Positions 7,547-16,023 of a DNA stretch of 64,000 bases are shown here, one piece after another. The DNA is from an uncultured Lachnospiraceae bacterium (GTDB lineage: Bacteria > Bacillota > Clostridia > Lachnospirales > Lachnospiraceae): NCBI GenBank assembly GCA_947576945.1, contig CANPTH010000009.1, positions 1 through 64,000 on the forward strand, read 5' to 3'. The notes under the pieces are model-generated. The model was not told the origin of the DNA. It searched no databases and saw only the letters and a program-made list of their open reading frames with translations. Within the stretch, counting starts at the first letter, position 1, and the number at the start of each line of letters is the position of its first letter. Made by a program: the position numbers and the translations under genes.

Positions 7547-9774
7547 TTTGTATTTCTGACAGAACTCTTAAACAATATCCATGTGCTCATAAAATAACAG
7601 ATCAGTAAAATTGCAAGAATACTTATTGTTGCGCCGATCTGTAACAGTAACGCGTTCAGTCCTATATAGGCGGAAACTTCTGCCGATATAGCCTGTATAA
7701 AATAGGTGATGACAACGGCCGCAACGACCACTGCAACTGTAAAAGGCAGTCCAAACCAGATACCAAGCTGTTTTAGTATGAGCTTTGTGATACGCTGTTC
7801 TTCCACACCCAATTTCCGCAGTACCAAGAAGCGGTATCTGTACTGTCCGGCGTCTAAAAGCTGCTGTAAAGAAAGTACCGTAAGACAGATTACCATCAGT
7901 ACGATCGCGCCATAAAGCATAGAAGCCTGCAGTACAAAAATCTCGGCTTTTGTGCTGTTGATCTGTAAGGTACGCAATCGAATTGCATAGGAGACGCCGG
8001 TGTCTGTCTGTTCCGGGTACTGCGCTGTAAAGAACTGTTCCAACGCAAGCGCATACCGGTAAGAGATCGTTTGCGCCGTGATGATATAGCGGTTTCGCAT
8101 AACAGGCAGCAGTTTCTCACATACGCTGTCCGGGAATATATAGACAACATTCGTATAGGAATTGTAAGCCGTTTCCCCGATCGCTTCCTCGTAATAAGAG
8201 TGTTCGGTAAGTGTCAACTCTCCCGCATCCGTGATGACACTGGTATGTGCTGTGAGAAAACTATCCCTTTCTTCTTCCGTGGCAATGGACTTCCAATGTG
8301 TTGTAAATTCGTTTTCCGATAAAGATACCGGCCCATATCCTAACATTTCACGGATCATGTTGTAGTCGCTCAAAGAAATTGCCGCAATAGGAAACGTATA
8401 TTTTACCCGGTTATCAAAATCTGCTTTCTTCGGCAGATATAAGCTGAAGATACAGTCATAAGCTGTTTCAATCTCATGTTCGACAAGGAAATCCGTGATG
8501 ATCTCGTAGTCGTCAGTCGGCAGATATTTTTCCTCATATACGTTATTATATTTGGAAAAGATCTGTACGTCATATATGGAGCGCACATCCAGATAGCCGG
8601 AAGCCCAGGCTGTTAAAATCGGAGCAGCGATAAACAGGAAGATGGCAAGCACTAAGGTTATGCAGATGAGCGTCATGGTCTTACTGGTCGTATTTAGTTT
8701 AGAAATGATCTGCCCGAAAAAGAACAGGTTCTCGTCACTGTATCGGTGCTTGGGGGATTTCTCTTTCCATGCGGCAATAAGATTTCCCGCAAGATATATC
8801 GAAGCACAGATAAAGAAAAGCAGATCGACCAGAATAAGCATCATATATAGATTGATCGTTCCGGTTCCCCATGATAAATAGTATCTGTTTGTGAATAACG
8901 GAACACTTGCCGCCGTAAAAGCATTGAGAACGGAAAAGCCTGATAATACGGGAAGCAGCGTATAAAGATCTGCTTTTCTCTTTGCGATCAGATGGAAGAC
9001 AGAGCAAAGGAGAGTAACGGCCGGAAAGAAAATGTTACCCCAAAACATCATTCTGACGGGCAACGCAAAACGGCTGTCATAGTAAAATATGACTTTATCT
9101 ATTCCTGAGATCAACGCATAAACCGTAAATATCTCAAAAAGTATCGAGGCGGCGATGATCCAACGGCTCTTTTGCAGGGCAGGATCGTTTTCCCGGTCTG
9201 CCAAAAGCATATCTATGATCTTGGTCTTCTGAATGGTATGGGTATTGAATAGCCCTATCACCAGAAAGCTCAAAATAAAGAAGCCGGCTGTCAGCATGAG
9301 CGTATCCGGGAACAGCGTCCATGTCAGCGCATAGTCTTTTCCGTAAGATGTCAGCAGCATTGCCGTAATAAACTGTGAGAAGAATGCACCGAGGAAAATT
9401 CCCAGTACAATAGAGAAGATTCCCATGATCAATGTTTCGGCGAAGAAAAGCCTTGCAATGGTTTTTTGTTCCATCCCCATGATGGACTGAACCGCGAACT
9501 CTTTCTGCCTGTGCCGCAGCATGTAGTTATTGACAAAACGTATCAAAAACAGCAGGCACAAAGTGATCAGACAGACTGCCATTTTCATGCCGTCACTAAG
9601 CATCGTGAAATCATATTCGCTTCCGATATCCGGTCGATAATATCTGCTGGAAATGGACAGGAACGAATAGAACAGAGTGACACATATTGTCATGGTCACG
9701 ATATAAATGAGGTAATCCTTTAGGGAGCGTTTCGCATTTTTGAGGATCAGTTTAGCATACATGGCTTTGTCCAC
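7543..9774 (-). CDS. BceB-type ABC transporter permease (FtsX domains)
   Basis: The 743-residue membrane protein has about ten transmembrane helices, two FtsX-like domains, and one large extracellular domain between helices VII and VIII (about residues 385-600). This is the layout of peptide-antibiotic permeases such as BceB, VraG and LanFEG-like detoxification modules. The family role is to sense and detach cell-wall-active peptides (bacitracin, lantibiotics) and signal flux to the BceS kinase. Its start overlaps the ATPase gene by 23 bp, implying translational coupling. Its stop codon lies within the inverted repeat at 7532-7546, so the extreme C-terminus may have been altered by that element. 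Confidence 0.9.
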   Translation of the reverse strand: MDKAMYAKLILKNAKRSLKDYLIYIVTMTICVTLFYSFLSISSRYYRPDIGSEYDFTMLSDGMKMAVCLITLCLLFLIRFVNNYMLRHRQKEFAVQSIMGMEQKTIARLFFAETLIMGIFSIVLGIFLGAFFSQFITAMLLTSYGKDYALTWTLFPDTLMLTAGFFILSFLVIGLFNTHTIQKTKIIDMLLADRENDPALQKSRWIIAASILFEIFTVYALISGIDKVIFYYDSRFALPVRMMFWGNIFFPAVTLLCSVFHLIAKRKADLYTLLPVLSGFSVLNAFTAASVPLFTNRYYLSWGTGTINLYMMLILVDLLFFICASIYLAGNLIAAWKEKSPKHRYSDENLFFFGQIISKLNTTSKTMTLICITLVLAIFLFIAAPILTAWASGYLDVRSIYDVQIFSKYNNVYEEKYLPTDDYEIITDFLVEHEIETAYDCIFSLYLPKKADFDNRVKYTFPIAAISLSDYNMIREMLGYGPVSLSENEFTTHWKSIATEEERDSFLTAHTSVITDAGELTLTEHSYYEEAIGETAYNSYTNVVYIFPDSVCEKLLPVMRNRYIITAQTISYRYALALEQFFTAQYPEQTDTGVSYAIRLRTLQINSTKAEIFVLQASMLYGAIVLMVICLTVLSLQQLLDAGQYRYRFLVLRKLGVEEQRITKLILKQLGIWFGLPFTVAVVVAAVVITYFIQAISAEVSAYIGLNALLLQIGATISILAILLICYFMSTWILFKSSVRNTN

Positions 9775-10519
9775 CTCCGATCATGGTAAGGACATTCAGA
9801 ATTTTATTGAAGAAGCTGTTTCTGGTATCGTTACCTTTGTGTAATTCCGTGAAAATTTCTCCGTCCTGCAAGAACAAAATACGATTCGCATAGCTTGCCG
9901 CAAAAGCGTCGTGCGTTACCATTAAAATGGTTGCACCCAGCTGTTCGTTGATACTTTGGATGGTAGATAAGAGCATTTGTGATGAATGACTGTCTAATGC
10001 GCCTGTAGGTTCATCAGCTAAAAGCAGCTTCGGGTTATTAATGATCGCTCTGGCGCAAGCACACCGCTGCTTCTGCCCGCCCGATACCTGATACGGATAT
10101 TTATGCAGCACATCGCTGATATTCAGCTGCCTCGCAATATCCGTGATGCGCGTCTCTATGGTCCATACAGGCGTTTTATTGATCGCCAGTGCCAACGCGA
10201 TATTTTCAGAGAGCGTCAGCGTGTCCAGGAGATTAAAATCTTGAAATACAAACCCTAAGTTTTCCCTGCGAAACCGGGCCAGCGATCTTGGCTTTATCTC
10301 AGTCACATCCGTTTCCTGCAAGTAGATATGTCCGGCACTTACCGTGTCGATCGTCGAAATGCAGTTGAGCAGCGTTGTTTTCCCGGAGCCGGAAGCGCCC
10401 ATGATGCCCAGGAATTCGCCTGCCTGTACGGAGAAGCTGATATCGTTGATCGCTTTTGTGATATTCCCCTCATTGCCATAGTATTTCTGTATATGCTCCA
10501 ATTTCAAAAGGGTGTCCAT
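9752..10519 (-). CDS. BceA-type ABC transporter ATP-binding protein
   Basis: The 255-residue MacB/LolD-class ATPase has Walker A GASGSGKTT (about residue 40), Q-loop QDFNLLDTLTL, signature VSGGQKQR, and Walker B LLLADEPTGALD with the D-loop and a switch H (MVTHD). All catalytic residues are present. It energises the BceB-like permease encoded immediately downstream, and the reading frames overlap. The gene is the third in a minus-strand order of regulator, kinase, ATPase and permease, the usual Bce module. The substrate is likely a membrane-active peptide antibiotic. Confidence 0.94.
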   Translation of the reverse strand: MDTLLKLEHIQKYYGNEGNITKAINDISFSVQAGEFLGIMGASGSGKTTLLNCISTIDTVSAGHIYLQETDVTEIKPRSLARFRRENLGFVFQDFNLLDTLTLSENIALALAINKTPVWTIETRITDIARQLNISDVLHKYPYQVSGGQKQRCACARAIINNPKLLLADEPTGALDSHSSQMLLSTIQSINEQLGATILMVTHDAFAASYANRILFLQDGEIFTELHKGNDTRNSFFNKILNVLTMIGGGQSHVC

Positions 10520-10628
10520 GTTTCCTGCCTCCTTGTCTTTTATGTTCTTATTGTAAACAGTGCGGATTGGACTTTGTATCAGGTTTTCTTACGCAGTTCT
10601 TACAGAAATGTAAGAAGTGCAGAGCGTA

Positions 10629-11642
10629 TCAGCCCTGCACTCCTGTAACGAAATCGTTGATATAAAAGGACAGCGTGATCGTGGTGCCATTTCCTTCTGA
10701 ACAGGCAGCCAGTCCTATTCCGAGTTTATCACAAAGACGCTTGCAGAGATATAATCCGATTCCTGTTGAGTTCTGAATGATCCGTCCGTTCTGCCCGGTA
10801 AACCCTTTTTCAAAAATACGGGGCAAGTCGCTGCCTGCGATACCCATTCCATTGTCTTCTATGGATAAAAGGATGCGGTCGTTTTCCTTCACTGTAAAGA
10901 ATCGTAGGATCGGTTTTTGTGTACGGTATTTTATGGCATTGCTGATGAGCTGGTTTAAGATGAACCGCACCCATTTATCATCCGTGTAGACATTGTTATC
11001 TATATTTTCTGCTGTAATGACCACGTTGTTTTGCCGCAGAAGATATTTGTTATCTGCGATCGCAGAATGTACGACATCACCAAGCCCGATCTCTCTGATA
11101 AGATAATCTTTTTCTGTATGCTCGCTGCGGGCATAATAGAGAGCCTGTTCCGTAAAACGATTGAGAGTTTCTAACTCTGCCAGCATTTCTCTGGTGAACG
11201 GAGAGCCGTTATTTTCGCAGAGCAGTTTCATTGCCGTGATGGGCGTTTTGACCTCATGTATCCATTGTTCAATATATTCTTTGTATTCTTTTCGTTCCCG
11301 CTGTATCCTGCCTGTTTTTTCCAGCATGGATTTTTCAGCCATTTTCAGAATATGATAATATACCGCTTCATCAGCTTTTTCCGGGATTTCCATAATTTCC
11401 GGCAATAAGTATTTTTCTTCCAATTGCTCGGCCATATCCAACAACTTACACAGATGCCTTTTTTGTGTGAGGAAGCGAATGACACCATACAGGCTCATAA
11501 CAACGATCCAGACGATTATGATAAGAAGGCTAACAGAAATAGGATTGCCGTTAGCGGTCAAAAAAAGGACAAGGGCAAGCATGCCGGCAAAGTTGATCAG
11601 GAGGCTGGGCAGTTGATTTTTCAGAAATAGATTCCCGTTCAT
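10629..11642 (-). CDS. BceS-type intramembrane-sensing histidine kinase
   Basis: The 337-residue kinase has two N-terminal transmembrane helices (about 10-60) with almost no extracellular loop, which defines the intramembrane-sensing group. The H-box WIHEVKTPITAM carries the phosphoacceptor His at about residue 129. An HATPase_c domain follows with N-box NQLISNAIKY, G1 DNGMGI and G2 TGIGLYL. BceS kinases do not sense the drug themselves but read the transport activity of the partner ABC transporter encoded downstream. The start codon overlaps the regulator stop by 4 bp. Confidence 0.93.
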   Translation of the reverse strand: MNGNLFLKNQLPSLLINFAGMLALVLFLTANGNPISVSLLIIIVWIVVMSLYGVIRFLTQKRHLCKLLDMAEQLEEKYLLPEIMEIPEKADEAVYYHILKMAEKSMLEKTGRIQRERKEYKEYIEQWIHEVKTPITAMKLLCENNGSPFTREMLAELETLNRFTEQALYYARSEHTEKDYLIREIGLGDVVHSAIADNKYLLRQNNVVITAENIDNNVYTDDKWVRFILNQLISNAIKYRTQKPILRFFTVKENDRILLSIEDNGMGIAGSDLPRIFEKGFTGQNGRIIQNSTGIGLYLCKRLCDKLGIGLAACSEGNGTTITLSFYINDFVTGVQG

Positions 11643-12322
11643 AATGTGTACCCCTGTCTGTGTTTTGTTTTGATAAAGCCTGTCAGGCCGATCCCTTCCA
11701 GTTTGCCACGGATCCGGGTCATGTTCACGCTCAGAGCATTGTCGTCAATGTAAAGCTGGTTGTCCCAGAGAAAATCTACAATAGCATTCCGGGCGCAGAT
11801 CTTCCCTGCGTTCTTAAAAAGATAATAGAGGATCTTCAACTCATTTTTAGTCAGTTCTGCTCTTTGCCCGTTATATTCTATCGTACTGCTTTCCAAGTGC
11901 AAAGCCACGTTATTCCATGTCAAAACTTCCGCTTGCCCCAGGTTATATGCCCGCCGTAACAACGCTGCAATTTTAGCAAGCAGGATGGCGGTGTTGTAGG
12001 GCTTTGTGATAAAGGCATCCCCGCCAAGCATGATGCTTTCCAATTCGTCCATATCTGTATTGCTGCTCGTTACAAATATGATAGGCACATCCGAGTAAGC
12101 GCGGATTTGGGAACATATGTCAAAGCCGCTGTTTCCAGGCAGCTTTATATCCAGTAAGAGCAAATGAGGTGAAAACGATCTCACCTGCTCGATCACTCTT
12201 GAAAAATCTGTGGCGACAGCGATCTCATAGCCGTTTCCGGCTAAAAGCGTTTGGAGTTGTGCCTGTATCGTAGTATCATCTTCGACGATCATGATCCGAG
12301 ATTGATTCATTTTTACCTCCAA
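11639..12322 (-). CDS. BceR-type OmpR/PhoB response regulator
   Basis: The 227-residue protein has a receiver domain (about 5-118) with acidic pocket residues EDD near 13, phosphoacceptor Asp in LLLLDIKLPG, and conserved S/T and K (TKPYN). A C-terminal winged-helix Trans_reg_C domain (about 130-225) carries the ELTKNELKILYYLF and VDFLWDN motifs. It is first in the four-gene bce-like operon and is expected to activate it. The 5' leader is unusual, about 175 nt from the candidate -10 to the start, and filled with hairpins. Confidence 0.93.
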   Translation of the reverse strand: MEVKMNQSRIMIVEDDTTIQAQLQTLLAGNGYEIAVATDFSRVIEQVRSFSPHLLLLDIKLPGNSGFDICSQIRAYSDVPIIFVTSSNTDMDELESIMLGGDAFITKPYNTAILLAKIAALLRRAYNLGQAEVLTWNNVALHLESSTIEYNGQRAELTKNELKILYYLFKNAGKICARNAIVDFLWDNQLYIDDNALSVNMTRIRGKLEGIGLTGFIKTKHRQGYTL

Positions 12323-12471
12323 TCCGAAGCGCTTTACGCTGAGGCCGCGAGCAGAATTTCAGATTCTGCTCTGCGATCAACAGAATTTGTGACGCTTCTG
12401 CACAAATTCTTGGTTGAATAAATTGCTCATCAGAGAATTTATTCAACCTTACCTCCAATCCGAAGCGCTTT
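12316..12471 (-). repeat. Hairpin-rich insert flanked by 20-bp direct repeats in the bceR leader
   Basis: CCTCCAATCCGAAGCGCTTT occurs at 12316-12335 and again at 12452-12471. The intervening ~115 bp contains three adjacent inverted repeats. The best is GGTTGAATAAATT (12412-12424) with AATTTATTCAACC (12436-12448), a perfect 13-bp stem. The flanking direct repeats look like target duplication or slippage around an inserted repeat. The same hairpin half recurs at 23424-23455. Confidence 0.6.
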
Positions 12472-12547
12472 GTTATTGTTTGTCCTGATGAAGTGATTGT
12501 AACATATATGTATGTGGAAGTCCTGACATTTTGGGCTTTTATTTATC
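12452..12547 (-). promoter_or_regulatory. Promoter-containing repeat, copy 2 (upstream of bceR-like gene)
   Basis: This copy is nearly identical to the block at 7246-7340 and also drives a minus-strand gene. On the minus strand TACAAT (12496-12501) is preceded by TG one base away, an extended -10; no good -35 is visible, suggesting an activator-dependent promoter. Conservation extends beyond the promoter hexamers, so a regulator site is probably shared. Confidence 0.55.
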
Positions 12548-12703
12548 TTTATTATGGAATGGAAGTTTCAAAGCAGGCAGTATAGCAAGCTGCCGGGTGA
12601 TCATTGCTTGCTTTTTTGCGCCTGACAGATTCTTATCTCTTCTTGTCATATGCTTTATAATAGGGATAACGTAGTACAAGGACGAGAAGGGAGTGAGGTT
12701 AAG

Positions 12704-13183
12704 ATGAATACGAATCTAATAGCGGGGCACTTGCAATACCTGCGGAAAAAGCATCATTACACGCAGGAGGATCTGGCTAAAAGACTGCACCTGTCGAGAC
12801 AGGCTGTCTCAAAATGGGAGACGGGAGCGACGATCCCAGACCTGGAGATTCTTCTGCAGTTGTCCAGCCTGTATGATATCTCCATCAACGACATATTAGA
12901 ACCGGACATACAGCCCCGGACGATAACGGATTTTGAACAGCTGTCCGTAATTCCGGAAAAAGAGCTGGAAGAGAGTCTGCGACTGTTTGACGAGAAGGCG
13001 CTTGTAACAGCCCTGATGGGGGCATCGCCGGGGATCAATGATTTGTGTGAAAAATTGTTTCCTGCCATTGCGTTTGAAAAAATAAGAAATGACATTGGCA
13101 GAATCAGGATCGAGGAGGTGGAAAAGAGGCAGAAAGAAATCATTTCCATGATCAACCTGAGAGAGCTTGAGAGGAGGGGATAG
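12704..13183 (+). CDS. XRE-family helix-turn-helix transcriptional regulator
   Basis: The 159-residue protein has an N-terminal Cro/CI HTH (about 6-62, TQEDLAKRLHLSRQAVSKWE) followed by a DIxxLLE-like tail and an uncharacterised helical C-terminal region. The start at 12704 is preferred over the in-frame ATG at 12650, because a TATAAT -10 (12656-12661) would lie inside the longer frame and GGAGTGAGG precedes 12704. The gene lies between the bce-like operon (divergent) and the siroheme operon (same strand, 153 bp downstream). It could regulate either or itself. Confidence 0.85.
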   Translation: MNTNLIAGHLQYLRKKHHYTQEDLAKRLHLSRQAVSKWETGATIPDLEILLQLSSLYDISINDILEPDIQPRTITDFEQLSVIPEKELEESLRLFDEKALVTALMGASPGINDLCEKLFPAIAFEKIRNDIGRIRIEEVEKRQKEIISMINLRELERRG

Positions 13184-13336
13184 GAGTTGCTATTTACGGT
13201 GCCATGCATCCTGTTGCAGCGCAGGAAATTTCATCGGAATTGCATTTTTCCTCCTTTTATGGCATCATTAAGTAATGAAAAGGAAACAAGGCTATCAAGG
13301 GTTACGGAATCATAGAAAGAGGAGGTTAGGCAGGAT

Positions 13337-15922
13337 ATGAAATTACTGGTAATTGGCGGGGTGGCGGCCGGAACGAAGGCTGCGGCGAAATTCAAACGGG
13401 TGAATCCGGAAGCGGAGGTGACCATCGTCACCAAGGGAAAGGACATTTCCTATGCGGGCTGCGGACTGCCCTATTATGTGGGCGGATCGATCCCGGAGAA
13501 GGAGCAGCTGATCGTGAATACGCCGGAGAAGTACAGCGCGTTGACCGGGGCGATGGTCTATCCGCAGCGGGAAGTGGTGGCGCTTGATCCGGCCGGGAAG
13601 AAGGCGACGGCGAAGAATCTGCGCACGGGCGCGGAGGAAGTCTATGAGTACGATGCCTGCATCGTGGCGGTGGGTGCATCGCCGGTGGTGCCGCCGCTGC
13701 CGGGTCTTAATCTGCCGGGTGTGTTCGTGATGCGCACGCCTGACGATGCGATTGAGACAAGGGAGTATATTGCCCGCGACGGTGTGAAGCGTGCCGTGGT
13801 TGTTGGCGGCGGTTTCATCGGTCTGGAAGTGGCGGAGAACCTTCTGGAAAAGGGACTGTCCGTGACGCTGATCGATATGGCTCCGCAGATCATGCCGGGC
13901 TTCGACACGGAGATGGCGAATTTTGCAGTCTGTCATCTGGAGAAAAAGGGAATTACGGTGCTTACCGGAACGAAGCTTAACGGCGTGACGGGCGAGGAGA
14001 GAGCGGAAGGCGTGCAGACGGACAAGGGACTGCTGCCGGCAGACGTGGTGATCCTGTCCATCGGTATTCGGCCGAATACGGGCTTTTTGCAGGATACGGG
14101 CATGGAGATGTTTAAGGGCACGATTCTGGTGGATGATAAGATGGCGACCAGCGTGCCGGATGTGTATGCGGCAGGTGACTGCGCGATGGTGAAGAACCGT
14201 CTCACGGGTGAGCGGCAGTGGTCGCCCATGGGGTCTTCCGCCAACATGGAGGGCCGGACGCTGGCGCTTTCGCTTGGCGGCAGAGATGTGAGTTATCCGG
14301 GCGTTCTGGGAACGGGCGTGGTGAAGCTGCCGGGGCTTTCGGGCGGCCGGACCGGGCTTTCCGAGGAGCAGGCGAAAGCGGCGGGCTATAAGCCGGTCTG
14401 TGTGCTGGCGGTGACGGATGACAAGGCGCATTATTATCCGGGTAGCGCATGGTTTGCCATCAAGCTGGTGGCGGATGCGGACAGCCATAAGCTGCTGGGC
14501 GTGCAGGTATTGGGCCCGGGCGCGGTGGATAAGGTGACGGACATCGGTGTGATGGCAGTGACCTTTGGCACCACGCTGGAGCAGATGACCTGTCTGGATC
14601 TGTCCTATGCGCCGCCTTTTTCCACGGCGATCCATCCATTCGTGCAGGCGGTACATATGCTTCTGAATAAGATCGAGGGCGATCTGGACAGCTTCACGCC
14701 GGCGGAGTATCTGGCAGGCGCGGCGGAAGGCTATCGTGTGATCGATGTGAATCCGGCAGGGCCGACCATCGCGGGAGCCACCTATGTAGATCTATTAAAA
14801 GTAAAGGGTGAAGTGCCGGGGCTTGGTAAAGACGAGAAGCTTCTGCTTGTGTGCGCGAAGGGCAAGAGGGCTTATCTGCTGCAGAACAGGCTGAAACGCT
14901 ACGGCTATACGAATACGAAGGTTCTGGAAGGATCTTCCTTCTTCAATGTGGTGAAGGCGGCAGATAAGCCGGGGGTGGTGACGGTGCCTGCGGAGGAGAT
15001 CACCCGTGTCAAGGCGCTGGGCTGTCTGCACAATAAGGGTACCAATAAGTTCAACGTGCGCGTGATCACCAGAAACGGCAAGATCACCGTGGCGGAGCAT
15101 AAGAAGATCGCGGAGGCGGCGGAGAAGTTCGGCAGCGGGGATGTGGTGATGACCACACGTCTGACGCTGGAGATCGTGGGTGTGCCTTTTGACAGGATCG
15201 AGGCGCTCCGGGCATTTCTGGCGGAGGAAGGTCTGGAGACCGGCGGTACCGGATCCAAAGTGCGTCCGGTGGTGGCGTGTAAGGGAACGACCTGCCAATA
15301 CGGCCTTTTGGATTCCTATCGCCTGTCGGAGGAGATTCATGAGCGGTTCTTCCACGGCTATGCGTCCGTGAAGCTGCCCCATAAGTTCAAGATCGCGGTG
15401 GGCGGGTGCCCGAACAACTGCGTGAAACCGGATCTGAACGATTTCGGTATCGTAGGACAGAAAGTGCCGGTGATCGATCCGGAGAAATGCCGCGGCTGTA
15501 AGATCTGTCAGGTCGCTCTGGCGTGCCCGGTGGAGGCATCTTTGGTGGTGGACGGCAAGCTGGTGATCGATCCGGATCAGTGTAACAACTGCGGCCGCTG
15601 CGTGGGCAAATGTCCGTTTAAGGCAGCGGAGGAGAGCGCTTACGGATACCGTGTTTACATCGGCGGCCGCTGGGGCAAGCGTGTGGCCCAGGGGCGGAAG
15701 CTGGATAAAATTTTCTTAAGCGAGGAAGAAGTGCTTTCCGTACTGGAAAAGGCGATCCTGTTGTTCCGGGAACAGGGCAGGACGGGTGAACGCTTCGCGG
15801 ATACCATCAGCAGACTCGGATTCGAGAACGTGCAGGCCCAGCTTATGGCGGATGATCTGCTGGCCCGCAGGGAAGAGATCATCGGGGCGAAGCTGCATCT
15901 GAAAGGCGGGGCGACCTGCTAA
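13337..15922 (+). CDS. CoA-disulfide-reductase-like flavoprotein / rhodanese / siroheme sulfite-nitrite reductase domain / ferredoxin fusion
   Basis: The 861-residue four-part enzyme begins with residues 1-450, an FAD/NAD(P)H pyridine nucleotide-disulfide oxidoreductase of the CoADR/Npsr type (GGVAAGTKAA dinucleotide fold; active-site Cys in SYAGCGLPYY). Residues ~465-550 are a rhodanese domain with active-site CAKGKRAY. Residues ~575-720 resemble the nitrite/sulfite-reductase ferredoxin-like half plus siroheme domain, with the [4Fe-4S]-siroheme ligands in CKGTTC and GGCPNNC. Residues ~720-770 carry two ferredoxin clusters (CRGCKICQVALACP, CNNCGRCVGKCP). The domain order implies electrons pass from NAD(P)H through FAD and ferredoxin clusters to siroheme. 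It heads a complete siroheme biosynthesis operon, supporting siroheme use. The substrate (sulfite, nitrite or persulfide/polysulfide) cannot be read from sequence. AGAGGAGG precedes the start. Confidence 0.88.
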   Translation: MKLLVIGGVAAGTKAAAKFKRVNPEAEVTIVTKGKDISYAGCGLPYYVGGSIPEKEQLIVNTPEKYSALTGAMVYPQREVVALDPAGKKATAKNLRTGAEEVYEYDACIVAVGASPVVPPLPGLNLPGVFVMRTPDDAIETREYIARDGVKRAVVVGGGFIGLEVAENLLEKGLSVTLIDMAPQIMPGFDTEMANFAVCHLEKKGITVLTGTKLNGVTGEERAEGVQTDKGLLPADVVILSIGIRPNTGFLQDTGMEMFKGTILVDDKMATSVPDVYAAGDCAMVKNRLTGERQWSPMGSSANMEGRTLALSLGGRDVSYPGVLGTGVVKLPGLSGGRTGLSEEQAKAAGYKPVCVLAVTDDKAHYYPGSAWFAIKLVADADSHKLLGVQVLGPGAVDKVTDIGVMAVTFGTTLEQMTCLDLSYAPPFSTAIHPFVQAVHMLLNKIEGDLDSFTPAEYLAGAAEGYRVIDVNPAGPTIAGATYVDLLKVKGEVPGLGKDEKLLLVCAKGKRAYLLQNRLKRYGYTNTKVLEGSSFFNVVKAADKPGVVTVPAEEITRVKALGCLHNKGTNKFNVRVITRNGKITVAEHKKIAEAAEKFGSGDVVMTTRLTLEIVGVPFDRIEALRAFLAEEGLETGGTGSKVRPVVACKGTTCQYGLLDSYRLSEEIHERFFHGYASVKLPHKFKIAVGGCPNNCVKPDLNDFGIVGQKVPVIDPEKCRGCKICQVALACPVEASLVVDGKLVIDPDQCNNCGRCVGKCPFKAAEESAYGYRVYIGGRWGKRVAQGRKLDKIFLSEEEVLSVLEKAILLFREQGRTGERFADTISRLGFENVQAQLMADDLLARREEIIGAKLHLKGGATC

Positions 15923-16023
15923 AAGACAGACTTCACTTAATGACATTGCCGGCAGGTCATAAGGCAGAATTTTTTCAGAGGTAAATTTTTTGACTGACAG
16001 GGAAAAGAGAAGGTTGTAAAAAG

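Noticed and set aside
13343..14656. Long open frame of 437 codons on the minus strand opposite the reductase gene
   Set aside because: High-GC antisense frame with His/Arg-rich, low-complexity translation, no ribosome-binding site and no domain; the plus-strand gene explains the sequence.
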